Positions 15,536-24,817 are shown, counted from the first letter of the stretch. The stretch is DNA of 57,814 nt from Halogeometricum pallidum JCM 14848 (GCF_000337095.1 NZ_AOIV01000024.1:115086-172899), one strand, 5' to 3'. Program-made: numbers and translations. Notes: generated by a model not told the origin, from the letters alone.

Positions 15536-15595
15536 ACGGCGCTCTGCGTCGGCATCGGAGAAAAGGCTGCGGTGGGCGTGCCAGTCGGTGTCCCG

Positions 15596-16534
15596 CTACT
15601 CGCCGTCCGCGTCGGGGTACGGCACCTCGAACTTCTGACCGTCGTCGGGGACGAACGCCTCGCCGTCGAACGCCGCCTGCGCCTCGCGTTCGATGGGCGA
15701 GGCGTCGCCGGCGTACCGCGAGGAGATGTGCGTGAGGGCGAGGCGGCGCGCCCCGGCGCGGGAGGCGATTTCGGCGGCCTCGCGGCCCGTCGAGTGGCCG
15801 GTACCGCGCGCCCGGTCGGCCCTGTCGTCCGCGAACGTCGCGTCGTGGACGAGGAGGTCCGGTTCTGCGGCGACCTCGACGGTGGCGTCCACGGGCCGCG
15901 TGTCGCCCGTGTAGACGAGTCTCCGACCGGGCCGGGACTCGCCGACGACCTGTTCGGGTCGGACGACGGTGCCGTCCTCCAGTTCGACCGACTCACCTTC
16001 GTGCAGGCGACCGAACGCCGGACCGACGGGGACGCCCAACGCCTCGGCCTTCTCGCGGTCGAACCGCCCCCGCCGGTCGTCCTCGACGAGGGCGTACCCC
16101 ATCGACCGGACGTTCCGGTGATTCGTCTCGAACGTGCGGACCTCGTAGTCCCCGCCCGAGAGCGCGACGTTTCCGGGTTTGACCTCGTGGATGTTGATCG
16201 GAAAGCCCGGCCGGTAGCCGCCGGATTCGACGAGGTTCCGGAGGTGGCGCTTCGACCCCGGCGGCGCGTGGACGACGAGGGGTTCCTCGCGGTCGTTGAA
16301 GTCCCACGTCTGTACCAGCCCGGGAATGCCGAGGACGTGGTCGCCGTGGAGATGCGTGACGAACAGGTGCGAGACGGTGAAGCCCGTCCCGAAGCGCATC
16401 ATCTGCCGCTGGGTGCCCTCGCCGCAGTCGAACAGCAACCGCTCGCCCTCCCGGTTGACGAGGAGGGCGCTCGGGCCTCGTTCGGTCGTCGGCACCGCGC
16501 CACCGGTCCCGAGGAACGTCACGCGCATCGACAT
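15596..16534 (-). CDS. rnz: ribonuclease Z (tRNA 3' endonuclease)
   Basis: A 312-residue metallo-beta-lactamase-fold nuclease that removes 3' trailers from pre-tRNAs. The zinc motif HLHGDH lies in FVTHLHGDHVLGIPGLVQ. The N-terminal strand TFLGTGGAVPTTERGPSA, the PPGSKRHL exosite-like segment, GDTRP and the HDATF metal ligand are intact, and LALTHISSRY supplies the last histidine. Length is normal for archaeal RNase Z. Two ATGs at 16534 and 16528 are possible; I use the first. It is the enzyme expected to mature the tRNA-Arg at 3.6 kb, which lacks an encoded CCA. Confidence 0.95.
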   Translation of the reverse strand: MSMRVTFLGTGGAVPTTERGPSALLVNREGERLLFDCGEGTQRQMMRFGTGFTVSHLFVTHLHGDHVLGIPGLVQTWDFNDREEPLVVHAPPGSKRHLRNLVESGGYRPGFPINIHEVKPGNVALSGGDYEVRTFETNHRNVRSMGYALVEDDRRGRFDREKAEALGVPVGPAFGRLHEGESVELEDGTVVRPEQVVGESRPGRRLVYTGDTRPVDATVEVAAEPDLLVHDATFADDRADRARGTGHSTGREAAEIASRAGARRLALTHISSRYAGDASPIEREAQAAFDGEAFVPDDGQKFEVPYPDADGE

Positions 16535-16623
16535 ACTCCGACCCAGTGGGGGACGCGGTAAACGGGTGTCGAATCGACCGGGCGGAACACAGCCTTTTGC
16601 GCTCGGAAGGCGATTAGCGGGGT

Positions 16624-17163
16624 ATGAGCGAGCGACGCCGAGACGCCGACGGAGACGACTTCGGGGGAGACGACTCCGACGGCGGAGGACCGTGGACCGG
16701 GTGGTGGGACGAAGAGGAGGACGAGGAGGACGGCGACTGGGCGGGCATCGCCTCCCTCCTCGTCCTCGGTCTCGGGTTGGCCTCGCTGTTCGGACTGCTC
16801 CCAATCGGCCCGTTCTGGGCCATCTTCGCTATCGGGTTCGCCGTCGTCGTCCCCATCGTGGCCGTGCTCGAATCGCGATATAGGGGCACTCCGGAGCCGA
16901 CGCCGCCGGAATCGGGAGTCCGGCGCCGGGCCGAACGCGCCGCCGACGAGGACGAGTCGGTCGCCGACGCCCTCGACAGCCTCCGCGACCGGTACGCCCG
17001 CGGCGACCTCTCCGACGAGCAGTTCGAGCACAAACTCGAAGTCCTGTTGGAGACGGACACCCCCGAGAACGCTCGCGAGAGAACCGCCAGACGGCGTAGT
17101 GGACGGGAGCGAGAACGGAGCCGAGAGGAACGGGAGCGCGAATCCTCCGAGCGGGAGACGTAG
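16624..17163 (+). CDS. SHOCT-domain membrane protein
   Basis: A 179-residue protein with a Trp-, Asp- and Glu-rich N-terminus (1-38), two membrane segments (about 40-60 and 64-82), and a C-terminal SHOCT motif around DALDSLRDRYARGDLSDEQF (about 116-135), ending in a charged Arg/Glu tail. SHOCT is a short oligomerisation motif found at the ends of many haloarchaeal membrane proteins; the role is not known. ATG at 16624. Confidence 0.8.
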   Translation: MSERRRDADGDDFGGDDSDGGGPWTGWWDEEEDEEDGDWAGIASLLVLGLGLASLFGLLPIGPFWAIFAIGFAVVVPIVAVLESRYRGTPEPTPPESGVRRRAERAADEDESVADALDSLRDRYARGDLSDEQFEHKLEVLLETDTPENARERTARRRSGRERERSREERERESSERET

Positions 17164-17196
17164 GGTTTCTTACGCTCCGGCGGCTAGGCGAGTCCG

Positions 17197-18240
17197 ATGG
17201 ACGCGCCCCTGTGGACCGACACGCACGCCCCGTCGCTGTCGGACCTGCCCCAATCGGAGGTCCGCGACCGACTGGGCCGCACGGTGGACGAACCGATGAA
17301 CCTCGTGCTGCAGGGGCCGCCGGGCGTCGGCAAGACGGCCGCCGTCCGGGCACTCGCCCGCGAGGCGCACGACGACCCGGACAACGACCTCGTGGAGATC
17401 AACGTCGCGGACTTCTTCTCGCGCACGAAAAAGCAGATTCGGACCGACCCGCGCTTCGAGCAGTTCCTGACCGGCCGGAGTCGGATGGCGAAGCGCGACA
17501 TGATAAGCCGCGTGCTGAAGGAGTCTGCGGGCTACGCCCCCGTCTCGGGGGACTACAAGACCATCCTGCTGGACAACGCCGAGCACATCCGCGAGGACTT
17601 CCAGCAGGCGCTCCGCCGCGTGATGGAACAGCACCACCGCACGACGCAGTTCGTCATCACGACGCGGCAACCGACGAAGCTCATCCCGCCGATTCGCTCG
17701 CGCTGTTTCCCCGTCCCCGTCCGCGCTCCCTCGACGGAGGAGACGAAGGCCGTCCTCCGCGGCGTCGTCGACGCCGAGGCCGTCGAGTACGACGAGATGG
17801 CGCTGGACATGGTGGCCTCGAAGGCGAACGGCGACCTCCGCGAGGCGATTCTGTCGGCGCAGAGCGCCGCCGTCGAGGGCGACGGCGAGATAACGACGGA
17901 GGCCGCACAGACCGCGCTCTCGGAGGTCGGTCACGACGACGAGTTGAAGGACGTCCTGGAGACGGCGCGGGACGGCGACCTGAAGGACGCCCGGAAGTCG
18001 CTCACGGCGCTTCTGGACGACGAGGGCTTCGAGGGACAGGAACTGCTCCGGGACCTCCTGCGCATCGCCGACAAGTATCCCGAGGAGTTCGGCGAGGCCG
18101 ACGTGGTGCGCCTGCACCGCCTCGCCGGGTCGGTCGACTTGGACCTCGCGGAGGGTCTCGACGACCGCCTCCACCTCACGCACCTGCTGTCCGCGTGGGC
18201 GACGGGACAGCACGAACTCGACGAGGAACGGGTCGTCTGA
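17197..18240 (+). CDS. rfcC: replication factor C small-subunit paralog (RfcC)
   Basis: A 347-residue AAA+ clamp-loader subunit, most like the diverged second small subunit RfcC of haloarchaea. Walker A is GPPGVGKT (about 41-48). Walker B reads ILLDNAEHI, with Asn in place of the usual Glu, so this subunit may bind but not hydrolyse ATP well. Sensor I (FVITTRQPTKLI) and the SRC arginine-finger motif (IRSRCF) are present, followed by the C-terminal collar helices. It would help RFC load PCNA, encoded at 34.9 kb in this window. The TGA stop shares one base with the ATG of the next gene. A TATA-like TTTCTTACG (about 17165-17174) precedes the start. Confidence 0.9.
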   Translation: MDAPLWTDTHAPSLSDLPQSEVRDRLGRTVDEPMNLVLQGPPGVGKTAAVRALAREAHDDPDNDLVEINVADFFSRTKKQIRTDPRFEQFLTGRSRMAKRDMISRVLKESAGYAPVSGDYKTILLDNAEHIREDFQQALRRVMEQHHRTTQFVITTRQPTKLIPPIRSRCFPVPVRAPSTEETKAVLRGVVDAEAVEYDEMALDMVASKANGDLREAILSAQSAAVEGDGEITTEAAQTALSEVGHDDELKDVLETARDGDLKDARKSLTALLDDEGFEGQELLRDLLRIADKYPEEFGEADVVRLHRLAGSVDLDLAEGLDDRLHLTHLLSAWATGQHELDEERVV

Positions 18241-18845
18241 TGCGCTACGCGCCCGGCGTCCGCAGGTTCGCGCTCCCGGCGTTCCTCGCGGCCGTCCCCC
18301 TCGCGTTCGTCGCGCCGCCGCTCTCCGCCCTCTCGCTTCTCGTCGGCGGGTTCGTCCTCTGGTTCTTCCGCGACCCCGACCGGAAACCGTCCGCGCCGGG
18401 CGTCGTCTCCCCCGCCGACGGCCGCGTCTCCGTCGTCCGCGAGGAGGGCGAACAGCTTCGGATTGGGGTGTTCATGAACGTGACCGACGTGCACGTCAAC
18501 CGCGCGCCGTTCGACGGCCGAGTGGACAGAGTCACCCACCGCCCCGGCGCGCACCGCCCGGCGTTCTCGAAGGAGTCCGAGCGGAACGAGAGAGTGGACA
18601 TCGACGTGTCGACGCCCGAGGGCCCGGCCGAACTGTCGCTCATCGCGGGCGCGTTCGCCCGTCGCATCCATCCGTACGTCGGCGAGGGCGAGACGCTCTC
18701 TCGGGGCCGTCGAATCGGCCACATCGACTTCGGCAGTCGCGCGGACGTGCTCTTGCCCCCCTGTTACGACGCCGAGGACGTGACGGTCGAGGTGGGCGAC
18801 CGACTGCGGGCCGGCGAGTCGGTGGTCGCCCGGCGCGAGGGGTAG
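18240..18845 (+). CDS. asd: archaetidylserine decarboxylase (Psd-like)
   Basis: A 201-residue short-form phosphatidylserine decarboxylase-type protein, which in archaea converts archaetidylserine to archaetidylethanolamine. One or two N-terminal membrane segments (about 9-40) are followed by FFRDPDRKPSAPGVVSPADGRV, the FMNVTDVHVNRAP motif and the self-cleaving HIDFGSRADV motif, where the serine becomes the pyruvoyl cofactor and splits the protein into two chains. The ATG overlaps the rfcC stop by one base (TGATG), so translation is coupled although the functions are unrelated. Confidence 0.92.
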   Translation: MRYAPGVRRFALPAFLAAVPLAFVAPPLSALSLLVGGFVLWFFRDPDRKPSAPGVVSPADGRVSVVREEGEQLRIGVFMNVTDVHVNRAPFDGRVDRVTHRPGAHRPAFSKESERNERVDIDVSTPEGPAELSLIAGAFARRIHPYVGEGETLSRGRRIGHIDFGSRADVLLPPCYDAEDVTVEVGDRLRAGESVVARREG

Positions 18846-19003
18846 CGGGTCGGGCGGTCGCCCGCACGGACGGCCGACACCAACGCGTATCGGCTCCCGG
18901 CCTTTCCCGGCGTCGCGGAGACGGCGCTGGTCCGCCCGAGACGCGTCGCGGTCAGTTGACTCAGCCGCAGGCTTTCTTTCGCCCGGTTCCCTCGTTGTCG
19001 GTG

Positions 19004-19704
19004 ATGGGAGTCATCGCCCATCGCGGATTCGGACATCGATATCCGGAGAACACCGCGTTCGCCGCCAAGAACGCGAGTCGGGAGGCCGACGCCATCGAGG
19101 TGGACGTCCGACGGTGCGGGTCGGGGAGTTGGTCGCCAGCCATTTCAGCCACCTGCGCTGGGTGTCCGATATGTCGGGTCGAATCGCCGACTGCTCCGTC
19201 GAGACGCTGGCGTCGGTTCGCGTCGCCGGGTCCGAGTACGGCATCCCGACGTTCGAGGAGGCGTTGGCGGCCATCCCCTCGCACATCACCGTGGAGGTCG
19301 ACCTGAAGGAACCCGGCCTCGTCAACGACGTCCTCGACGCGACGGACGCGGTCGAGAACGACGCCGTGCTCACCTCCTTCTACTCGGATACGCTCTGGGA
19401 GGCCCGGTCGGCGTCCGACGAGGTGGAACTGGCGTACAACTTCGACGTCCGACTCGACAGGAACCTACACACCGCCGAACTGATCGACTGCGCTCGGGTG
19501 AACGTCCACTGGGCGCTCTGTCTGGGAACCGACATCGTCGAACGCGCCGCGGAGCAGGGGATAGACGTGTACGCGCGGCCGGTCAAATCGCGGGCGGTCG
19601 CCGCGGCCGTCGGCGCCGCGGGCGTCGACGGCGTCCTCGCGACTCGGCCGGGAACGGAGACGTGGGCCGTCCGCGGGCGCAAACTGCGGGACGCGTTCGT
19701 CTGA
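19004..19704 (+). pseudogene. glycerophosphodiester phosphodiesterase pseudogene (frameshift)
   Basis: The start MGVIAHRGFGHRYPENT and the E-V-D-V strand in one frame, and the rest of a GDPD TIM barrel (GIPTFEEAL, DLKEPG, GVDGVLATRPG) in the next, together make about 233 codons of one enzyme. The frame changes near 19116-19122, where GGGG appears where five G are needed to keep the reading frame (CGSG-ELV). The downstream segment reads SHFSHLRWVSD, where active enzymes have SHDxxLxRxTD, so the catalytic Asp after His is lost as well. A base-calling error could explain the shift but not the changed catalytic loop. Product, if made, would be inactive. Confidence 0.8.
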
Positions 19705-19717
19705 CCCGGTCGCCGAC

Positions 19718-20707
19718 TCACGCCCGCGAGAGCACGTGAACGTGCCGGTCCAGCGAGCCGTGGACGCGGCGCTCGAACCGGGCGTCGACGCGCCACCCGG
19801 CGTTCTCGGCCGTCTCCTCCCACGAGCGGTCCGCGACGAGGAGGGCCGACGGCGCGATGCGCGCCGCCTCCGAGAGCGCCCCCCCGACGAGGTCCGAGAG
19901 TTCGTGCCGGGCTATCTTCGACTGCCGGCCGTACGGCGCGTCGAACACGACGGCGTCGGCGCAGTCGTCGCGGAGGGGCAGGGAGGTGGCGTCGCCGCGG
20001 ACCGCCTCCCAGTCGGCGTCGGGGAGGTACGCGTCGAGGTTCGTCTGCGTCCCGCGGGCCATCTTCCACTGGGCGTCGCTACCGACGACGCGCGCCCCGG
20101 CGAGTCCCGCCTCGACGAGGAGGCCGCCGGTGCCGCACATGGGGTCGACCACCGTCGCGTCCGGTAGGGCGGGGCCGGCGGCGAGGTTGACGTACGCGCG
20201 GGCGTCGAGCGGGTTCATGCTCCCCGGTTGGAAGAACGGCCGGTCGGTGGGCACGCGGGTGCCGAAGTCGCGGACGCTCTCGGCGGCCCGCCAGCCGAGC
20301 AGGCAGCTATCGGCCGAGAAGAGGGCGCACAGGACGTTGTCGGGGTCGTCCAAATCGACCTCGAACCCCCTGTCGACGAGGACGCCGCCGAGGGCCCGTT
20401 CGGCCGCCGAGGCGCTCACTCCCGAGGAGGAGCGAACGTCGCGGGCGCGGACGGCGACGCTCCCTTCTTTCTCGAAGGAGGCGGCCGACAGGAGGGCGAC
20501 GGCGCCCTCCACGTCGGCGTCGGCCCGCCCGAGGAGTTCCGAGACCCGGTGGGTGTACGCGAGCGTCGGCACCCGGTCCACTCGGACGCCGCGGGCCGTC
20601 GCCAGTCCGGGGGCGACCCGTTCGACGGCCGAGGCGGCGGCGCGTTCGGCTTCGAGGAGGGCGAGCGGTTCGTCGCCGGCCTGGCCGGCGAGTTCGAGGC
20701 AGTACAC
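19718..20707 (-). CDS. trmG10: tRNA guanine-N2 methyltransferase (Trm-G10 type)
   Basis: A 329-residue THUMP plus SAM-methyltransferase protein that makes m2G/m2,2G at tRNA position 10 in archaea. Residues 1-150 form the NFLD/THUMP RNA-binding part. The methyltransferase domain has the SAM motif VVDPMCGTGGLLVEAGL (about 187-203) and the catalytic motif DAPYG (256-260), a variant of the usual DPPYG. GTG at 20707 gives VYCLELAGQ, the family N-terminus. The frame extends far upstream without coding character. It is divergent from the small membrane gene at 20831. Confidence 0.88.
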   Translation of the reverse strand: MYCLELAGQAGDEPLALLEAERAAASAVERVAPGLATARGVRVDRVPTLAYTHRVSELLGRADADVEGAVALLSAASFEKEGSVAVRARDVRSSSGVSASAAERALGGVLVDRGFEVDLDDPDNVLCALFSADSCLLGWRAAESVRDFGTRVPTDRPFFQPGSMNPLDARAYVNLAAGPALPDATVVDPMCGTGGLLVEAGLAGARVVGSDAQWKMARGTQTNLDAYLPDADWEAVRGDATSLPLRDDCADAVVFDAPYGRQSKIARHELSDLVGGALSEAARIAPSALLVADRSWEETAENAGWRVDARFERRVHGSLDRHVHVLSRA

Positions 20708-20830
20708 GCTCGGAACTTCCCGGCCGCGAGTATCAGCGTGTCGACTCGGCGTCGGTTCGACCGTTCGGCGGGGCGGCCGCGGTCCGTCGGAGGGTATCGT
20801 ATAAGTCGCCGGGCGCAGTCGTCTCCGACG

Positions 20831-21190
20831 ATGCTCCCGGTCACCGTCCCGTCCCTCCCGGTTCCGGCGCTGGACGCGGCCCTCTGGTTCTCGGCCGTCG
20901 CCCTCTACGGCGTCGGCGACTACGTCACCACCGTCGCCGCCGTGACGCGACCCGGCGCGCGCGAACGCAACCCGCTCGTCCGCCGCCTGTTCGACGTCGC
21001 TCCCCTCCCGCCGTCCGTCTCGTTCGCGGTCCTCAAACTCGCCGCGTTCGCCTGTTTCGCCGCGGGATATCTCTTCGTCGACGCGTCGCCGCTTCGCCCC
21101 CTCGTCCCGGCGTTCGTCGCGGCCGTCGGCGCCCTCGTGACCGCACAGAACGTCCGCGTCCTGAACGGCCGCCGTTCGCCTCCCCGGTGA
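20831..21190 (+). CDS. DUF5658-like membrane protein
   Basis: A 119-residue protein with about four hydrophobic segments and the pattern GVGDYVTTVAAVTRPGARERNPLVR, which resembles the DUF5658-type motif in which an acidic residue in the first helix is followed by E-x-NP-L. Function unknown. The ATG at 20831 lies about 25 bp after GTATAAGTC (20803-20811), a good leaderless promoter. Confidence 0.72.
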   Translation: MLPVTVPSLPVPALDAALWFSAVALYGVGDYVTTVAAVTRPGARERNPLVRRLFDVAPLPPSVSFAVLKLAAFACFAAGYLFVDASPLRPLVPAFVAAVGALVTAQNVRVLNGRRSPPR

Positions 21191-21210
21191 CTGCACTAAC
21201 CTTTTTCAAC

Positions 21211-21219
21211 CTTTATTAC
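21211..21219 (+). promoter_or_regulatory. tbp core promoter
   Basis: CTTTATTAC at 21211-21219 is 20-26 bp before the tbp ATG, so the transcript is expected to begin at or next to the start codon. A second AT-rich patch (CATTTAAG, 21222-21229) lies closer to the gene. Confidence 0.65.
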
Positions 21220-21236
21220 GTCATTTAAGTCGTCGC

Positions 21237-21800
21237 ATGACCGACCCCAAGGATACTATCAACATCGAGAACGTCGTCGCCTCGACCGGTATCGGTCAGG
21301 AACTCGATCTCCAGAGCGTGGCGATGGACCTCGAGGGTGCGGACTACGACCCCGAGCAGTTTCCCGGACTCGTCTACCGGACGCAAGAACCGAAATCTGC
21401 GGCCCTCATCTTTCGCTCAGGCAAGATCGTCTGCACCGGCGCGAAGTCGACCGACGACGTGCACGAGAGCCTCGAACTCGTGTTCGAGAAGCTTCGCGCC
21501 CTGCAGATCCCCGTCGAGGACGACCCCGAGATCACGGTGCAGAACATCGTCACGTCGGCCGACCTGGGCCGGGACCTGAACCTCAACGCCATCGCCATCG
21601 GTCTCGGATTAGAGAACATCGAGTACGAACCCGAGCAGTTCCCGGGGTTGGTCTACCGTCTGGACTCGCCGGACGTGGTCGCGCTTCTCTTCGGGTCGGG
21701 CAAACTCGTCATCACGGGGGGCAAACAGCCCTCGGACGCCGAGAAGGCGGTCGACGAAATCGTCTCTCGGCTCAGCGACCTCGGTCTGTACGACGGCTGA
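21237..21800 (+). CDS. tbp: TATA-binding protein (TBP)
   Basis: A 187-residue general transcription factor made of two imperfect repeats (about 8-95 and 98-186). Each has the E-Q-F-P-G-L-V-Y-R motif and a GSGK/RSGK-(I/L)V-(C/I)TG strand, forming the saddle that bends the TATA box. Haloarchaea often encode several TBPs; this full-length, highly regular copy looks like the main chromosomal type. Start ATG 21237 is supported by the TATA element 25 bp upstream. Confidence 0.98.
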   Translation: MTDPKDTINIENVVASTGIGQELDLQSVAMDLEGADYDPEQFPGLVYRTQEPKSAALIFRSGKIVCTGAKSTDDVHESLELVFEKLRALQIPVEDDPEITVQNIVTSADLGRDLNLNAIAIGLGLENIEYEPEQFPGLVYRLDSPDVVALLFGSGKLVITGGKQPSDAEKAVDEIVSRLSDLGLYDG

Positions 21801-21936
21801 GACGCTCTTCGCTTTCGGACCGGACGGATGCGCCCCTCACCCGCACCCGTCCCGTGCTCTCGCCCGACCGCGCGACCGTAGCGAACGGGGGCCGTTCGGA
21901 CGCCACTATAAGTCGCCGGCGTCCGTGACTTCCGGT

Positions 21937-22323
21937 ATGTCGATACGCGTGACTCCGTTGCAGTCCGGCACCGCCGGCGGCAGCGCCGTCGCCGTCGCGG
22001 GTACGTTCGTCTCGTTGGCCCTGTTTCTCTCCTTGACCGCACACATCGCGGCGAGAAACGTCCTCGGGGACGTGCCGGTGAAGTACGCCCTCGTCGTCGG
22101 TCCCGTCCCGGCCGCCGTCGCCGTCGTCGTCACCACGTTCGGGCTGAACCCCCTCCTCGGCATCCTCCTCGCCGTCGTTCTCGACGGCGTCGCCGTGCAG
22201 TACCTCTACGGGCAGTCGAGGGGACTGACGGCGTACATCACCTTCATCCACGTCGTCGTCTCGATCCTCCTCGGGACGGTGCTGTACGGCGTGCTGGCGC
22301 TGTGGGCGTCGGCGCCCGGCTAA
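21937..22323 (+). CDS. four-helix membrane protein, unknown
   Basis: A 128-residue, very hydrophobic protein with about four membrane segments, near residues 17-38, 50-66, 69-88 and 100-122. I recognise no family. ATG 21937 is chosen because ACTATAAGT (21905-21913) lies about 27 bp before it. A GTG four codons earlier is possible. Confidence 0.7.
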   Translation: MSIRVTPLQSGTAGGSAVAVAGTFVSLALFLSLTAHIAARNVLGDVPVKYALVVGPVPAAVAVVVTTFGLNPLLGILLAVVLDGVAVQYLYGQSRGLTAYITFIHVVVSILLGTVLYGVLALWASAPG

Positions 22324-22371
22324 CCGACCTCGACGGACCACTTTCTTGCTTCGCCGATTCGAACGCCCGGC

Positions 22372-23331
22372 GTGAACTTTCCGCCCGCCGTTCGCACCGT
22401 CGTCGGCGTCGTCTGGAACTGGAGCGAGCGCCGCCCGCGCGCTTTCGTCCGGTTGTTCGTCGCCGTCGCCGCGCTACCCGTCACGATACTCCTCATCGGC
22501 CTCGCCTTCAGCGTCTTTCCCGGGCTGTTCGGCCCGGTCGGCGGCTTCGTCACCACTTTCATCTCCATTCTCCTCCCCGGTTTCGTCGCTCTCGCCCTCG
22601 CCGTCGTGGTCGACAGGCGGACCGTCGCGGACCTCGGACTCGGCGTCGACCGCGACTGGTGGGTGGACCTCGGGTTCGGCCTCCTCCTCGGCGCGGCGCT
22701 CATGACCGGCGTGTTCGTCCTCGCGGTCGCGCTCGGGTGGTTCCGAATCGAGGGGACGTTCACCGGCGGCCCTCGCGGCTTCCTCGCCGGATTCGTCCTC
22801 CTGACGCTCCAGTTCCTCGCGGTCGGCGTGAGCGAGGAGGTGCTCTCGCGGGGTTACCTCCTCACGAACGTCGCGGAGGGGCTGGCGGGTTACACCTCCA
22901 GAACCGTCGCCGCCGGCGTCGCCGTCCTCGTCTCCTCGGCCGTGTTCGGCGCGGCCCACTTCACGAACCCGAACGCGACGCTCGTGAGCACCCTCGGAAT
23001 CTCGCTCGCCGGTATCTTCCTCGCCGCGGGCTACGTCCTGACCGACGAACTCGCCATCCCCGTCGGCCTCCACGTCACGTGGAACCTGTTTCAGGGCGGC
23101 GTGTACGGCTTCCCGGTCAGCGGACTCGGCGTCGATGCGAACGTCGTCAACACGACCGAGACCGGACCGGACCTGTTCACCGGCGGCGCGTTCGGCCCCG
23201 AGGCCGGGTTGCTCGGGATGGGCGCCGTCATCGTCGGAACGGTCGCCGTCGTCGCCTACGTCCGGTGGCGCTACGGCGAGGCGCGACTCGCTCCCGGCGT
23301 GTTCGTCCCCGACCTGCGCTGGCGGAACTGA
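22372..23331 (+). CDS. CPBP-family intramembrane glutamic endopeptidase
   Basis: A 319-residue multi-span protein of the CPBP/Abi family (Rce1 type). The active-site signatures are intact: EEVLSR (residues 155-160), the FGAAH histidine (His196) and LHVTWN (His234, Asn238). About eight membrane segments are visible. Related proteins cleave prenylated CAAX proteins in eukaryotes and bacteriocin-linked or regulatory proteins in bacteria; archaeal substrates are unknown. Starts with GTG at 22372. Confidence 0.88.
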   Translation: MNFPPAVRTVVGVVWNWSERRPRAFVRLFVAVAALPVTILLIGLAFSVFPGLFGPVGGFVTTFISILLPGFVALALAVVVDRRTVADLGLGVDRDWWVDLGFGLLLGAALMTGVFVLAVALGWFRIEGTFTGGPRGFLAGFVLLTLQFLAVGVSEEVLSRGYLLTNVAEGLAGYTSRTVAAGVAVLVSSAVFGAAHFTNPNATLVSTLGISLAGIFLAAGYVLTDELAIPVGLHVTWNLFQGGVYGFPVSGLGVDANVVNTTETGPDLFTGGAFGPEAGLLGMGAVIVGTVAVVAYVRWRYGEARLAPGVFVPDLRWRN

Positions 23332-23336
23332 GCCCG

Positions 23337-24182
23337 TTACTCCACCAGACGCTCTATTTCGGTGACGAGGATGCCGGAGGCGCCGACCGCCTTCAGGTCG
23401 TTCACCGCCTCGAAGACGTGACGCTCGTCGACGACGGCGTGGACCGCGACGCCGTCGTCGCCGGCCACGTCCATCACCGTCGGACCGCCGAGACCGGGGA
23501 GCACCTCGCGGATGTCGTCGAGTCGGTCCCGGGGGGCGTTCATCATCACGTAGCGTTTGTCCTCGGCGGCGAGGACGGACCGGAAGGCCGTCACCAACTG
23601 CTCGACCTTCGGGTCGTCGACGGCGTCGGGGTGGGCGAACAGGCGCACCGAGGAGGAGAGTACCTCGTCGACGACGGCTAAGCGGTTCATACGCAGGGTC
23701 GTCCCCGTGGAGGTGATGTCGATGATGGCGTCGGCCATCTCGACGTGCGGGGTGAGTTCGGTCGCGCCGGTGACCTCGACCACGTCGGCGTCGACGCCTT
23801 TCTCGGCGAAGTACTCGCGGGCGATGGTGGGGAACTCCGTCGCCACCGTCTTCCCCGCCACGTCCTCGACCGAGGTGATGTCGCCGTCCTCGGGCGCGGC
23901 GAGGACCAACCGACAGGACCCGAACTCCAGGTCGACGAGTTCATCGAGGTCGTGGCCCGACTCGCGCATCTGGTCGAGGCCGGTGACGCCGACTTCGGCG
24001 GCCCCGTCGCGGACGTACTCGGGGATGTCGGCCGCGCGGGCGAACAGCACCGTCACCTCGGGGTCGACGGTGTCGGCGTACAGTTTCCGGTCCGCTCCGT
24101 TCTTCACGTGGAGGCCGGCGCGCTCTAAGAGTTCGACGGTCGGGTCGTGGAGACGCCCCTTGTTGGGCACGGCGATACGCAT
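23337..24182 (-). CDS. hisG: ATP phosphoribosyltransferase (HisG, long form)
   Basis: A 281-residue enzyme for the first step of histidine synthesis, joining ATP and PRPP. The first catalytic lobe starts [11 protein letters not shown]. The PRPP-binding loop reads [16 protein letters not shown]. The C-terminal 75 residues ([16 protein letters not shown] and onward) are the regulatory domain for histidine feedback, making this the long hexameric form that needs no HisZ. No other his gene is in the window. It is convergent with the CPBP gene with a five-base gap. Confidence 0.96.
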   Translation of the reverse strand: MRIAVPNKGRLHDPTVELLERAGLHVKNGADRKLYADTVDPEVTVLFARAADIPEYVRDGAAEVGVTGLDQMRESGHDLDELVDLEFGSCRLVLAAPEDGDITSVEDVAGKTVATEFPTIAREYFAEKGVDADVVEVTGATELTPHVEMADAIIDITSTGTTLRMNRLAVVDEVLSSSVRLFAHPDAVDDPKVEQLVTAFRSVLAAEDKRYVMMNAPRDRLDDIREVLPGLGGPTVMDVAGDDGVAVHAVVDERHVFEAVNDLKAVGASGILVTEIERLVE

Positions 24183-24283
24183 ACGTCCCCGTCTCGGCGG
24201 TAGAACCTACGCCTTTCGCTCCCGTCGGCCGGGCGAGGGGAGGGCCGAAAAGGGGTCGCGTCAGTCGGGGTGTGCTTTCGGTC

Positions 24284-24817
24284 TCAGTCGGCGTCGACGG
24301 GCGCCTCGCCCGTCCCGGCGGCGTCGGCGTTACGTTCCATCGCCGCCACCGCGTCGGCGTCGAGACGCGAGAGTAGCGCCGCCGTCGCCGCCGGCCGGTC
24401 GAGCACCAGCGTCACGCGGTTCCGGATGTCGCGTCTCTTCTCCACGACGCCCTCGGCTTCGAGGTGGCCGACGTGCCACTCCAACGTGCTCCGGGCGACG
24501 TCGAGGTCCTCGGCGAGGGCCGCCGGGCGCGCCTCCTCGTCCTCGAGGAGAGCTTCGAGCACCTCGCGCGCGGTCCCGCGGTGATAGAGCGCGACGGTCG
24601 CGCGTTCCCACTCGGTGAGGCCGGGCGAGTAGTAGTGCGTTCGGCCGTAGAACTCCTCGCGGACGACCGCCTCCGCTTCGACCAAGCGGCGGACGTGGTG
24701 TTGGACCTGACCGGGTGCGAGGTCCAGCGAACGGACGAGTCCGTTGAAGTGGACGCCCGGGTGCGAGTCGACGTACGTGCGGATTTGGGTTCGTGTCTCG
24801 GTCATCTGTCGCTCCAT
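24284..24817 (-). CDS. double winged-helix transcriptional regulator
   Basis: A 177-residue protein with two tandem winged-helix modules. The first (about 5-65) contains HPGVHFNGLVRSLDLAPGQVQHHVRRL. The second (about 80-140) contains ARPAALAEDLDVARSTLEWHVGHL. This two-winged-helix design is common among haloarchaeal regulators. No sensor domain is visible. The ATG at 24817 or the one four codons inside may be used. Genes controlled cannot be deduced; hisG and mtaD flank it on either side. Confidence 0.82.
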   Translation of the reverse strand: MERQMTETRTQIRTYVDSHPGVHFNGLVRSLDLAPGQVQHHVRRLVEAEAVVREEFYGRTHYYSPGLTEWERATVALYHRGTAREVLEALLEDEEARPAALAEDLDVARSTLEWHVGHLEAEGVVEKRRDIRNRVTLVLDRPAATAALLSRLDADAVAAMERNADAAGTGEAPVDAD

